NCBI RefSeq assembly: GCF_017814975.1
Contig: NZ_JAGIQA010000023.1
Location: 62,001 to 126,000 of the forward strand
From: Cupriavidus consociatus
GTDB lineage: Bacteria; Pseudomonadota; Gammaproteobacteria; Burkholderiales; Burkholderiaceae
Reading direction: 5' to 3'
DNA length: 64,000 nucleotides
Position numbers and translations under genes: made by a program. Of this stretch, positions 45,030-54,344 are shown piece by piece. The notes under the pieces were generated by a model, which did no database searches, was not told the origin of the DNA, and saw only the letters and a program-made list of their open reading frames with translations. Within the stretch, counting starts at the first letter, position 1, and every line of letters starts with the position of its first letter.

Positions 45030-46283
45030 ATGCGTATGCAGATTGCCCGCAACGTTCTCTGGCTGGTGCTGGAGCGAGGCCTGCAGGTGGTGTTCGGCAT
45101 CGTGAGCGTGGCCCTGATCGCACGCGCCGTCGGGCCTGAAGGCTTTGCGGAATTCCAGTACGCGCAGTCCCTGGTGCTGATTGCCTCGGCGTTCGCGCTG
45201 ATCTGCGGCAACGAAGTGGTCATCCCGCGCCTGGTGGCCGACCAGGCGCCGGCCGCGCAGCACAGGCTGCTGGCCCATGTCTTCGGCTTGCGCGAGCTTG
45301 CCGCGATCTTGGGCTATATCGCTCTCGTGGCGGTGGTTGCCATGACGGAGGATGACCAGGTCATTGTCGTGATCGTCATCATCGTGGGCATCCCCATGCT
45401 GTTCCGCGAACCGTTCGGCGCGGTGCGCTCATGGCTGCAGTCGCGTACCGACAGCCGCCCGGGCGTGATCTTCGGCATGGTCGGCCTGGCTTTCCGCATG
45501 GTTGCGGTCGGGGCGCTCTACCTGGCGGGCACGAATTCGGCGCCGGACTACGCCTGGGTGGTCGCCGTGGAATCCCTGCTGTTTGCTGTGCTGCTGAGCC
45601 GCTACTACCGCAAGCGCAGCCCCCGCATTGCGGTGCAGTTTGACTGGTCGCTGGCTCGCACGCTGCTGCGCGACGGCACGGTGTTCTGGATGGGCATGAT
45701 GCTGATGCTTTGTGCGAAGCGCGTCGATCAACTGCTGCTCAAGCCGCACATTGCCCTGTCCGAGCTGGGCGCCTATGCGGCTTCCATGCAGGTGCTGGAC
45801 AACTTCATGATGCTCGGCGCGATCGTCGCCAGTTCGGTGGCTCCGCTGATGATCTACGCGCAGCCGAATCTGGCGCTGGTACGGCGCAACGTCATGGTCG
45901 TGACCGCCGGTATGGTCGCGATGGGAGCGGTGGGAGGGGGGCTGCTGGCCTACTGCTCGCCGTGGATCATCTCCCTGATCTACGGCGAGCACTATGACGC
46001 CGCGGCCAGCCTGCTGCGCCTTTCCGCGATGGCATCCGGACTGGTGTTCGCCGATGCCGCACTGTCGCTGCTGGTGATCTACCTGCGCAAGCCGAACTGG
46101 CTGGTGGAAAAATGGCTGCTGGTGCTTTGCACCATGGTCGTGGTGGACCTCGTTGCGATCCCGGCCTACGGTGCCCGCGGCGCCGTCTACGGCTATATCG
46201 CGGGCAACGCGGTGGCCGTGCTAGCCGGCATCGGGTTCTTCCTTCGCTCCCGCGAGCCGGTCGCGGTGGAGCAGGCGGCGTGA
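45030..46283 (+). CDS. wzx: Wzx-like polysaccharide flippase
   Basis: 417 aa from ATG 45030, with CGGGAG ten bases upstream. About 12-14 membrane spans and the MATE/polysaccharide-transport pattern (NVLWLVLERGLQVVFGIVSVALIARAVGPEGF at the start, DGTVFWMGMMLMLCAKRVDQLLL later). It moves lipid-linked repeat units across the inner membrane. It is followed 57 bases later by a Wzy-like gene in the same direction. Confidence 0.9.
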   Translation: MRMQIARNVLWLVLERGLQVVFGIVSVALIARAVGPEGFAEFQYAQSLVLIASAFALICGNEVVIPRLVADQAPAAQHRLLAHVFGLRELAAILGYIALVAVVAMTEDDQVIVVIVIIVGIPMLFREPFGAVRSWLQSRTDSRPGVIFGMVGLAFRMVAVGALYLAGTNSAPDYAWVVAVESLLFAVLLSRYYRKRSPRIAVQFDWSLARTLLRDGTVFWMGMMLMLCAKRVDQLLLKPHIALSELGAYAASMQVLDNFMMLGAIVASSVAPLMIYAQPNLALVRRNVMVVTAGMVAMGAVGGGLLAYCSPWIISLIYGEHYDAAASLLRLSAMASGLVFADAALSLLVIYLRKPNWLVEKWLLVLCTMVVVDLVAIPAYGARGAVYGYIAGNAVAVLAGIGFFLRSREPVAVEQAA

Positions 46284-46339
46284 CGCCAGCGTGACCGCGA
46301 CGCGCCTGCAGTGGCCAATTCTTGCTTGGGGCTTCGACC

Positions 46340-47521
46340 ATGGAATACGCATCGACTGCGTGGCATGTAATCAGCGCGACGCTCGTGCTGCTGGCAGGCG
46401 CGCTGGTGGCGGTGAGCACGGGCAGAAAGTTCGGCACACGGCCGAAATGGGCGCTCCTGCTCTATGCCTGGCACACGATCTTCTGCATCGTCTACGCAAA
46501 GCTGGTGATGGAGACCGGCGGGGACGCAGCCGACTACTTCGAGGCTTCGCTGTTGCCGTCACCGGAGTTCGCCATCGGCACGCGCGCGGTGAGCTACTTC
46601 ACCCATATTTTCTCGCAGTACCTTGGCATGTCGTACCTCGGGGTGTTTCTTGTCTTCAACATCTTCGGGACCATCGGCCTGCTGGCATTCGACGCGGTGC
46701 TGCGGACGGTGACGGCGGGCAGGAGCCGGTTCCTGCGGGGCCTGGCCATGGTGATCGTGCTGTTGCCCTCTGTCAGCTTCTGGACCGCCGCCATCGGCAA
46801 GGATTCGGTTGCCTTCATGGCAACCAGCCTTGCGATGTGGGCAAGCATGTCCATGCCGCGCCGCAGCTGGCTCATGATCATCGCGATCACATGCATGTTC
46901 CTGATGCGGCCGCACATCGCGGCGGTGATGATCCTGTCGCTGGCTGCCGCGATGGTGATCTCGGCGAAGATGAGCTGGAAGTGGCGGGTTGCGCTGGTCA
47001 GTGTGGCAATGGTTGCCACCGCGGCCATCGTGCCGTTCACCATGCAGTACGCGGGCCTGGGCGAGGCGAAGGATGCCGCCACCATCGAGGCGTATGTCGA
47101 AACGCGCCAGGGCTACAACCAGCAGGGCGGTGGCGGTATCGACATCGCCAGCATGTCGCTGCCGATGCAGCTCTTCACTTATGTGTTCCGGCCCTTGCCG
47201 TACGAGGCGAACGGCATCTTCGGCCTGGCGGCGTCGCTGGACAACGTGGTGCTGCTGGTGCTTGCGATGCTTGGGATCTGGGGCATGATCCACCGGCGCG
47301 GCAGCCGCGTGGTACTGAAGAACCAGGCCTTCCTCTGGATCTACTGCATCGGCGCCTGGCTGATCCTGGCGCCGATGACGGCGAACCTGGGCATCTCCGT
47401 GCGGCAGAAATGGATGTTCGTGCCGATGCTGGTGTGCCTGCTGATCTGCAGCATCAGGGAGCGGCAGGTCAGGCGCCGCGCTCCGGCGACGGCGTACGGG
47501 CCCCGCATCAGCAGCCGCTGA
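46340..47521 (+). CDS. Wzy-like polysaccharide polymerase
   Basis: 393 aa from ATG 46340 (a TTG 18 bases earlier is possible). Ten or eleven membrane spans with a large loop containing GLGEAKDAATIEAYVETRQGY, and the conserved-looking SFWTAAIGKDS and MFLMRPH segments. Sequence is poorly conserved in this class; the assignment rests on topology and on position just after wzx. The stop codon's last base is the first base of a 13-bp tandem repeat. Confidence 0.75.
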   Translation: MEYASTAWHVISATLVLLAGALVAVSTGRKFGTRPKWALLLYAWHTIFCIVYAKLVMETGGDAADYFEASLLPSPEFAIGTRAVSYFTHIFSQYLGMSYLGVFLVFNIFGTIGLLAFDAVLRTVTAGRSRFLRGLAMVIVLLPSVSFWTAAIGKDSVAFMATSLAMWASMSMPRRSWLMIIAITCMFLMRPHIAAVMILSLAAAMVISAKMSWKWRVALVSVAMVATAAIVPFTMQYAGLGEAKDAATIEAYVETRQGYNQQGGGGIDIASMSLPMQLFTYVFRPLPYEANGIFGLAASLDNVVLLVLAMLGIWGMIHRRGSRVVLKNQAFLWIYCIGAWLILAPMTANLGISVRQKWMFVPMLVCLLICSIRERQVRRRAPATAYGPRISSR

Positions 47522-47624
47522 ATACCAGCCGCAAATACCAACCGCAAATACCAGCCGCAAATACCAGCCGCAAATACCAACCGCAAATACCAGCCGCAAA
47601 TACCAGCCGCAAATGCCAGCCGCC
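47521..47624 (+). repeat. Eight tandem 13-bp repeats
   Basis: Unit AATACCARCCGCA, eight copies in a row from 47521 to 47624; the fourth to last base variation is A/G at position 8 and the last copy reads AATGCCAGCCGCC. It starts on the stop codon of the polymerase gene and ends 40 bases before the convergent acyltransferase stop. The period is not a multiple of three. Confidence 0.95.
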
Positions 47625-47663
47625 GGTCATTGGACCGGCGCTGCGCAGGAGCGGTCCAGCAGG

Positions 47664-48746
47664 TCAGCTGCTGGCCAATGTCTTCGCAAGCGGCATCTTC
47701 CCACCGATCCGGCGATTGATATAGGCGCGCATTGGCTTCTCGATGGCGAGATGCAGCAGGATGGCGATGCCGACCGTCAGCGCCAGCAGCAACGCTGCCT
47801 GCACGACCCCCGGCAGGGTGGCTACTGCCGCCACCTTGTCTCGCATGAGCTCGAACAGGTATTGGGGAATGCGCTGCACGATGTAGATGCAGTACGAGAC
47901 TTCGCCGAGGAATACCAGGCCGCGCAGCGACAGCACGCGGGTCAGTGCATCCTTGGGATAGGACAGGCAGAACACCAGCCCGGCCGCACCCGCCACGAAC
48001 AGTACATCCACGCCCAGGCCGACGCCCAGCAGGCAGACGCATAGCGACAGCATGCCGCCGGCGCGCAGGCCCTCATGGCGTGGCATCGCGGCACGCAGAC
48101 GGCAGAGCAGGACCCCCAGCAGGAATTCGGGAACCAGCCGCGCTACGCCGCCGCTCAGGGACAAATGGTCGGGGGAGGTGGCTTCCACGGCTCCCAGTGC
48201 CGCCAGGGCGATGCCGCTGGCCAGCAGGATGCGGGTCCGGTGCAGCCGCGGCGCGGCCAGCAGGAAAAGCGGAAAGAATACGTAGGCGAACCACTCGGCA
48301 CTGACCGACCAGCCGACGTCATTCCAGCCGAGGCCACCGGCATAGCGCCACGCACTCAGCATCAGCATTTCCTGCAGGAAGCTGGATGCGGTATAGCCGC
48401 CCGTGCCGACGTTGTGCGTGTGCAGCAGCAGGTCGCGGACGATCACGGCGATGGCCAGGGCAAGCAGGCAGGCAAGATAGACAGGGTAGATGCGGGCGAT
48501 TCGCGCCACGATGAACCGCTTCCACTGTATTTCCCTGCCAGGCGCCGGGTCGTAGTTGTAGGCGAGGATGAAGCCGCTGAGGATGAAGAAGCCGTCGACG
48601 CCCAGGTAGCCGTGGTCGAACCAGGTACTGGTGAAGCCGATGTCGAAGAACGTGCCTTGCGCGCCGTAGGCATGGAACCAGTGCCTGCACATCACCCATA
48701 AGGCCAGGAACAGGCGCAGGCTCGTAAGAGGTTTGAATTGCTGCAT
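47664..48746 (-). CDS. Acyltransferase 3-family membrane protein
   Basis: 360 aa from ATG 48746. About ten spans. It begins LTSLRLFLALWVMCRHWF (the family's first helix with the catalytic-site His) and has GYLGVDGFFILSGFILAYNY and the FVARIARIYPVYLACL segment. Adds O-acetyl or similar groups to sugars in the envelope. It is convergent with the polymerase gene, across the 13-bp repeats. Confidence 0.93.
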   Translation of the reverse strand: MQQFKPLTSLRLFLALWVMCRHWFHAYGAQGTFFDIGFTSTWFDHGYLGVDGFFILSGFILAYNYDPAPGREIQWKRFIVARIARIYPVYLACLLALAIAVIVRDLLLHTHNVGTGGYTASSFLQEMLMLSAWRYAGGLGWNDVGWSVSAEWFAYVFFPLFLLAAPRLHRTRILLASGIALAALGAVEATSPDHLSLSGGVARLVPEFLLGVLLCRLRAAMPRHEGLRAGGMLSLCVCLLGVGLGVDVLFVAGAAGLVFCLSYPKDALTRVLSLRGLVFLGEVSYCIYIVQRIPQYLFELMRDKVAAVATLPGVVQAALLLALTVGIAILLHLAIEKPMRAYINRRIGGKMPLAKTLASS

Positions 48747-48812
48747 GGCAGGTCTCTGTACGCTTTGCCAGGACCGCTGGCACCCGGGCGCGGGTGCCAT
48801 GGCTGGCGCTTG

Positions 48813-50126
48813 CTATTCGGCCGGCATCTTGGCCTCCTGGAAGGCCGCCGGCGGGCGCTGCAACGCGCCGGGACCGCCTTCGGCATGGGCCTGTGGCACG
48901 CCCAGTGGCTCGAAGGGTCGGCTGCCACCCTCCTCCGCATGGCGAAGGCTGACATGCCGCGCAATGCGCGGCGCGGCAAACTTGGCGCCGTAGACGAAGC
49001 GCAGCACCGGGCCGAAGCTCATCGCTGCCGCGGGGCCAGTGACATAGAGGCCCGGCACGCGGGATTCGAAGTTGCGCGACACCTCGGGCCAGCCATCGAC
49101 GAGCAATAGTCCCGCGACGATATCCGGCGACAGGAAGGAATGCCTTGCCAGATCGACCCTGAAGCCGGTGGCGACCACGACGTGGTCACCGGTGACAGTG
49201 GATGGGCCGCTGTCGCTGCTTACGTCCAGCACCACCTCGCCGTTGCGGACCGCGCCATGCCGGACGGTGGTCTGCATCTGGACATCGACCTTGCCGGCCA
49301 CGCGGTCGCGCAGCCACCACGCGCCCGAAGGGCCGAACGAAGTCTCGGCGATGCGTTTGCGCAGCGGCTGCCCGAGCGGCCGGAACAGCTGGGGAAATTC
49401 CGACAGCACATAGGGATACCAGCCCTGGGCCAGCCCGCCCTCGGGACGCAGCGCCCGCGAGATCAGACTGCGGTCGACCTCCGGGTCCTTGTTCCAGGTA
49501 ATGATGCTGTCGCGAACCAGTACACGGACATGCGCGCCCAGTTCGTTGAACAGCGCCGCCAGTCCGAGAGCCGACTGCCCGCCGCCGATGATCACGATGC
49601 GCTTGCCGCGCGCCCACATCAGGTTGCCGATCTCGCCGGAGTGCATCACATGCGGCTTGGGCAGCCCTTGCAGAAACGGCGGCATATGCTCGAACCCCTT
49701 GAGCCCGAGGGCAACCACCGCACGCCGCGCAAGCAGCGTGCCCCCGTCGCTCAGGGACGCGCGGAAGCCAATGTGCTGGCGGCGCAGCTCCGTGACTTCC
49801 ACCGGGCGCACGTGGCTGACCAGCTGCGACTGGAACCAGAGCCCGTACTCGACAAACCTCTCCAGCGGCAAGCGCATGCCGATCGGGGCGTACGGCAGGT
49901 GCATGCGGCGGCTGTAATCCTCCAGCCGGTAGCCGGCGAGGGGCGCATACAGGTCCGAGGCAAAGGCCTCGGAGCGCATCAGCATCCCGGGCGGCATGAA
50001 ATGGCGCCAGGCAAGCATCGGCTCGCCGAGCACCTGGTGGGGCACGCCAAGATGGCTGAGGTGGGCCGAGATCGACAAGCCGTACGGGCCGGCCCCGATG
50101 ATCACGGTGTCTGTGGTCGAGATCAT
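48813..50126 (-). CDS. FAD-dependent oxidoreductase (flavin monooxygenase-like)
   Basis: 437 aa from ATG 50126. FAD motif VIIGAGPYGLSISAHL (residues 6-23) and an NAD(P) motif RIVIIGGGQSALGLAALF near 170 place it in the SidA/IucD/FMO-like group, though the family's later ATG motif reads VVATGFRVDL. It overlaps the ATP-grasp gene's stop by four bases (ATGA), so both are co-translated. The substrate may be a sugar-linked amino group, or a small molecule unrelated to EPS. Confidence 0.85.
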   Translation of the reverse strand: MISTTDTVIIGAGPYGLSISAHLSHLGVPHQVLGEPMLAWRHFMPPGMLMRSEAFASDLYAPLAGYRLEDYSRRMHLPYAPIGMRLPLERFVEYGLWFQSQLVSHVRPVEVTELRRQHIGFRASLSDGGTLLARRAVVALGLKGFEHMPPFLQGLPKPHVMHSGEIGNLMWARGKRIVIIGGGQSALGLAALFNELGAHVRVLVRDSIITWNKDPEVDRSLISRALRPEGGLAQGWYPYVLSEFPQLFRPLGQPLRKRIAETSFGPSGAWWLRDRVAGKVDVQMQTTVRHGAVRNGEVVLDVSSDSGPSTVTGDHVVVATGFRVDLARHSFLSPDIVAGLLLVDGWPEVSRNFESRVPGLYVTGPAAAMSFGPVLRFVYGAKFAAPRIARHVSLRHAEEGGSRPFEPLGVPQAHAEGGPGALQRPPAAFQEAKMPAE

Positions 50127-51331
50127 TGCTGTTCCTGTTGGACCTGCTCGCGACGATTGGAAGGAAACCAGCCGTTCCACCGCTGACGCAGGCGTTCGAG
50201 CGGCGGATTCAGGCAGTAGTGATGGATGGCCGGCAGCGGGTCATCCCAGCGCAGATAGCCGTCAAAGGTCTGTGCCCCGGGCGGCATCAGGCTGGCCGGC
50301 GCCCCGCGGATGAAGGTGGCGCGCCAGACGGCGTCAGACCTGACGGGAGCGCACGGCAGGTCCGGCAACTCCAGTTCGTGGCGATGCGCTGCCAGCGGGA
50401 TGTTCACGCCGCACAGCGTGGCGATTTCTTCCTGCCAGTCGATGCGCCCGACGGTCGGCTCGATCATCACGAAGCGCCGGTGCTTGTCGTCCCACTTGTA
50501 CTCCATGCTGCCCATGCCGTCGAAGCCGGCAGCGCTGGCGAAGTCGAGCGTGATCCGCTCCAGCTCCGCATGAGCTTCGGGCGCGCCGACGCAGACGGCG
50601 GTGCTGCCGATGTCGGGCGGCCAGCAGGCCAGCTTCCTGCCCGTAAACACCGCTGCCGCCTTGCCGTCCCTGCCGCGGTAAAAGAGGGTGAAATAGATAT
50701 TGCTCTGCGGGCCGTCGATCCATTCCTGCGCGACGATGCCGCCCGGGGTGCGCAGCATGGCGCGGGCGTGTTCCTGCGCCTCGGCCAGCGATTCCACGCG
50801 GATGGCGCGCTCCTTGTCCCCGCTCAGCGCCTGGCGCTTGTCGTCGGGCTTGATCACGCAGGGAAAGCGCAGGGATGAAAGCTGAGGCACGTCGAACTGG
50901 CCATTCAGGATGACCGTGCGGGGTACCGGGAAGTCATGGTCCTGCGCAAAGCGGTGAAAGGCGGCCTTGCTGCTGAGCATGCGCACGCCCTGCGCGGATG
51001 GCAGGCGGAACCGGTACCAGCGCGACAACTCTTCGCGCGCTTCCGAGACACTGTGGACGGCATCCTCGTCAGTCAGGTACAACACCGGCCGCTGCCCCAG
51101 GCTGCGCGCCAGCGCAATCATGTCGTCGACAAAATCGCGCCCCACGAAGCCGCGGATGACATGCCGGCGGGCATGGCGGGACCACAGTGCGGCCGCGGCA
51201 CGCTTCGTTTCCGCCACGATGACGGGAATCCCCTGGTTTCCCAGCGACCGCACCAGTCCAAGCCCGCCGAGCTGCCCGCCGACGACGACCGCCGCGGGCA
51301 TCTCTGCCGCATCGAGCCTGCTTTTCATCAT
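50123..51331 (-). CDS. ATP-grasp carboxylate-amine ligase-like protein
   Basis: 402 aa from ATG 51331 (or the next codon). N-terminal Rossmann-like part (AAVVVGGQLGGLGLVRSLGNQGIPVIV), then the ATP-grasp domain: LSSKAAFHRFAQDHDFPVPRTV, FPCVIKPDD, GIVAQEWIDG, and the metal-binding EYKWDDKHRRFVMIEPTVGRID. Family members join a carboxylate and an amine. In this locus it could attach an amino acid to a uronic acid; that is inference. It is coupled to the FAD protein. Confidence 0.85.
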   Translation of the reverse strand: MMKSRLDAAEMPAAVVVGGQLGGLGLVRSLGNQGIPVIVAETKRAAAALWSRHARRHVIRGFVGRDFVDDMIALARSLGQRPVLYLTDEDAVHSVSEAREELSRWYRFRLPSAQGVRMLSSKAAFHRFAQDHDFPVPRTVILNGQFDVPQLSSLRFPCVIKPDDKRQALSGDKERAIRVESLAEAQEHARAMLRTPGGIVAQEWIDGPQSNIYFTLFYRGRDGKAAAVFTGRKLACWPPDIGSTAVCVGAPEAHAELERITLDFASAAGFDGMGSMEYKWDDKHRRFVMIEPTVGRIDWQEEIATLCGVNIPLAAHRHELELPDLPCAPVRSDAVWRATFIRGAPASLMPPGAQTFDGYLRWDDPLPAIHHYCLNPPLERLRQRWNGWFPSNRREQVQQEQQ

Positions 51332-51652
51332 GATCTCCAGGAGGGAATAAGGCTGTCCGTGACAGGTGCGGAGAGGAATGCCGGATCTGGTCCGAGCGCC
51401 CGTCGGCCGACACACGCGGAAGGGTGTGCACCGGGCCGACACCGCAAATCTAGATCGACGCAAACGGGGTATCCGTACGGGGCCCCACATACGCCGGCTT
51501 CGCCACGGCAACACGCCGCGTGCGCGCCTTTGCCCGCGGCCTCCTACCTACCGAAGCATGAATGCGCCTCCACCCTAAGGCTACTGTCGGCGCCGTGCAT
51601 GATGGTGCCAAATGCATGCAGTGGCGTTGCACAGGATCGCCAGGGGGAAGAC
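51332..51652. other. Divergent gap between ATP-grasp gene and beta-propeller gene
   Basis: No gene on either strand. It should contain both promoters. No repeat or clear motif is visible. Confidence 0.4.
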
Positions 51653-53245
51653 ATGTCCGGTCAGTTTCCAGAGGCCGCTACGCCGCGGGGCCTGGTCATC
51701 GTGGTCGCGGCGACCGCGCACGAGCCGGCAGGCTGGGAGGCATCCGTGATACGGCGCCTGCGCGCCTCCGGCACCAGCCGCATCATCGTGCGCGCGCCGG
51801 ATGCGATGCGCCTGCCTGGCAAGTCCGGCGGTACCCCCGATGGCGCGCATGCGCAGCAGGTATCCGGGCAGTTGACGGCCACCGTGGGGACCGAGGCGAT
51901 CATGGCGATCGTCGATCTCACCGGCGAGCTCGATACGGCCTGGCGCGGCCACGCCGTCGAGGGCATGTGGCGCCTCTGCGACGGGCGGGGGCTTGCGCCG
52001 GGTGATCCGCACCACGGCCTGGAGACCCACGCCAGCGGCGCCGGCATCGTGCTGGAACTGGTGGCCTGGAAGGACGCGGGCGTGTTCCTGGTCGACACGG
52101 CACGCGGCTATGCCGAACCCTGCGAGACGATTTCGCGCGAACGCCTTGCCGTCATGGGCGCGTCGCTGCTCGACGGTGCGCTGCGCGAGATCCGTGCCCT
52201 TGGCGGCCTGGCAGCGCGTGCACTGTGGCCGGGTGAGCGGCGAGCCCGCCCGCGCCCGGCCGCATGGCAGCGCCTGCTCTGGCGCGCGCGCGCGCTCGCC
52301 GCTCACGCTGCCATCCAGGTCAAGGGATTCCTGCTGGTGGAGCACTGGATGATCGGGCTCGTCGACATGACCTTTGCCGAGGCCGTGCGCGCGCAGCGGC
52401 TGCCAGTGCGCTGGCTCGGCACGCGCGCGTCTTCGCATTGCTGGGCCGATCCGTTCGGCGTGCCGGGCAGGCCAGACGAAATCTATTGCGAGGAAGTCGA
52501 CCTGCGGCAGGGCCTCGGACGCATCGTCAGGCTGAAGCTGGGCGCGCACGACGTGCCGTCCGCTGCCGGACCGGTCGAGCTGGGACTGCCGGGGCACCTG
52601 TCGTTTCCGTACCTGTTCCGCCACGACGGCGCGCTGTACTGCGTGGCCGAGTCGTCGCAGAGCCGGCGCTGTGTGCTGAACCGCCAGGACGAGTCAGGCG
52701 CCTGGCAACAGGTCGCGGTGCTGCTGGAAGACATCGCGGCGGTGGACCCGACCATTTTCGAGCATGACGGCCGCTTCTGGCTGCTCTACACCGATGTCGC
52801 GATGGGGCAGTTCGACAACGTCTGCCTGTGCCATGCCGACAACCTGCTCGGCCCATGGCAGCCGCACGCGCAGAACCCCGTCAGGTTCGACAACGGATCG
52901 GCGCGCGCGGCCGGCTCGGTCGTGCGCGCTGGCGGCCAGCTGCTGCGGGTGGCGCAGGTGTGCAAGAGCGGCTACGGGCAAGCCATTGCGGTCAACCGCA
53001 TCGTGCATTGCACGCCGGAGTTCTATCGGGAAGAGACCGTGGGGCGCGTCAGCCCCGAGGGCGATCGCCTCAATCCGGATGGCCTGCATACCATGTCGGA
53101 CTGGGGCGACCGCGTCGTGGTGGACGGCAAGCGCCACCTGTTCCACGCGGGCCTGCTCTGGCATCGGATCGTGGCGCGTGCCAGCCGTGCCTTGCGCCTG
53201 CCGGGGCCTACTCGAAACCCATCTCGCGAAGCATCACGGCGTTGA
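51653..53245 (+). CDS. Formyltransferase-like/five-bladed beta-propeller protein, putative glycosyl-processing
   Basis: 530 aa from ATG 51653, with GGGGGAAG upstream; the long in-frame extension is discarded. The N-terminal 200 residues look like a degenerate alpha/beta domain. The C-terminal part has the DPYLF-like and DPTIFEHDGRFWLLYT blades typical of GH43-like propellers and of the plant GINT1-like transferase family. The catalytic acidic residues are not certain. It overlaps the 3' end of the convergent GT4 gene by 38 bases. Role in EPS assembly or modification is inference. Confidence 0.65.
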   Translation: MSGQFPEAATPRGLVIVVAATAHEPAGWEASVIRRLRASGTSRIIVRAPDAMRLPGKSGGTPDGAHAQQVSGQLTATVGTEAIMAIVDLTGELDTAWRGHAVEGMWRLCDGRGLAPGDPHHGLETHASGAGIVLELVAWKDAGVFLVDTARGYAEPCETISRERLAVMGASLLDGALREIRALGGLAARALWPGERRARPRPAAWQRLLWRARALAAHAAIQVKGFLLVEHWMIGLVDMTFAEAVRAQRLPVRWLGTRASSHCWADPFGVPGRPDEIYCEEVDLRQGLGRIVRLKLGAHDVPSAAGPVELGLPGHLSFPYLFRHDGALYCVAESSQSRRCVLNRQDESGAWQQVAVLLEDIAAVDPTIFEHDGRFWLLYTDVAMGQFDNVCLCHADNLLGPWQPHAQNPVRFDNGSARAAGSVVRAGGQLLRVAQVCKSGYGQAIAVNRIVHCTPEFYREETVGRVSPEGDRLNPDGLHTMSDWGDRVVVDGKRHLFHAGLLWHRIVARASRALRLPGPTRNPSREASRR

Positions 53246-54332
53246 CCTTGTGCACGTCGTACTTGCTCTCGGCGATCTGCCGGGAGCGTTGGCCCATGCG
53301 CACGACGCGTTCCCAGTCCTCGATCAGCTGCATCATGGCCTGCTCCAGCGCGCCGACGGACTTGACCGGCACCAGCACGCCGTTGTCGCCGTCGACCACG
53401 GTCTCGCGGCAGCCCGGCGCATCGGTGGTGATGACCGGACGACCCATTGCCATGGCTTCGAGCACGGAGCGCGGCGTGCCTTCGCCGTACGAAGGCAGCA
53501 CGTAGACGTTGCAGCCGGCGATGGCGGGCCGGACATCCGACAGCCGCCCGAGGTAGTCGACGGTGCCGTCCGCGATCCAGCCGTCCAGCTCATGCTGCGC
53601 GATGGCATCCGGGCTGGCGTCGATGAAGCCTGCCAGGCTGAAGCGGGCGCCGGCACCGGCGCTGCGCGCCCGAATCCGCCGGGCCGCCTCGGCATACTCG
53701 CGCACGCCCTTGTCGCCAAGCAGGCGCGCGATCAGCAGAAAGCGCGGACGGTCGTCGGGAAGCGGCGCGACCTGGAAACTCCCGACGTCCACGCCCGAGC
53801 CGTTGACGATGCATGAACGCTTGCCGGCGGGCAGGATGGTCAGCCGGCGGAACAGCGCCTCGTCGTCAGGATTCTGGAAAAAGGTCGTATGCGCGCGGCC
53901 GAGCGCCAGCGCATAGAGCCGCTGCACCACCGCGCGCAGCCCGCTTCTGCCACTGTCCTCGCGGAACGCGTAGCCAAGCCCGGTGATCAGCGCGAAACGG
54001 CGCGGCACGCGCGCCAGCCAGGCGGCCAGCAAGCCATAGATCACCGGCTTGATGGTGTAGCACATCACGCTGTCGGGCCGGATCCGCCGCATCAGCCGAT
54101 GCAGCGCGAGCAGGGAGCGCGCATCGGCCAGCGGATTCATGCCGGTGCGTTCGAGGGCAACGTCATGCACGATCACCCCGCGCGACTCCAGCGCGGTGCG
54201 CACCGGTGCGCCTGCGGGCAGTCCCGGCGCCGCCACATGCATTTCCACGCCCTTTTCCTGCAAGGCAGCGATGAGCGGACCGCGAAAATTGAGCAGTGAC
54301 TCGCCGAAGCTGGCGATCATCAGGAAGCGCAT
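53208..54332 (-). CDS. GT4 glycosyltransferase
   Basis: 374 aa. GT-B fold: N-terminal MRFLMIASFGESLLNFRGPLIAALQEKG, and the C-terminal donor domain with LLIARLLGDKGVREYAEAA and the PSYGEGTPRSVLEAMAMGRPVITTDAPGCRE signature of family 4. Similar to WbpZ/RfaB-like transferases that often add an N-acetylated amino sugar early in repeat-unit assembly. Start is ATG 54332, 12 bases downstream of the asparagine-synthase stop, so it is in its operon. Confidence 0.92.
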   Translation of the reverse strand: MRFLMIASFGESLLNFRGPLIAALQEKGVEMHVAAPGLPAGAPVRTALESRGVIVHDVALERTGMNPLADARSLLALHRLMRRIRPDSVMCYTIKPVIYGLLAAWLARVPRRFALITGLGYAFREDSGRSGLRAVVQRLYALALGRAHTTFFQNPDDEALFRRLTILPAGKRSCIVNGSGVDVGSFQVAPLPDDRPRFLLIARLLGDKGVREYAEAARRIRARSAGAGARFSLAGFIDASPDAIAQHELDGWIADGTVDYLGRLSDVRPAIAGCNVYVLPSYGEGTPRSVLEAMAMGRPVITTDAPGCRETVVDGDNGVLVPVKSVGALEQAMMQLIEDWERVVRMGQRSRQIAESKYDVHKVNAVMLREMGFE

Positions 54333-54344
54333 GCCGGTCTCCTG

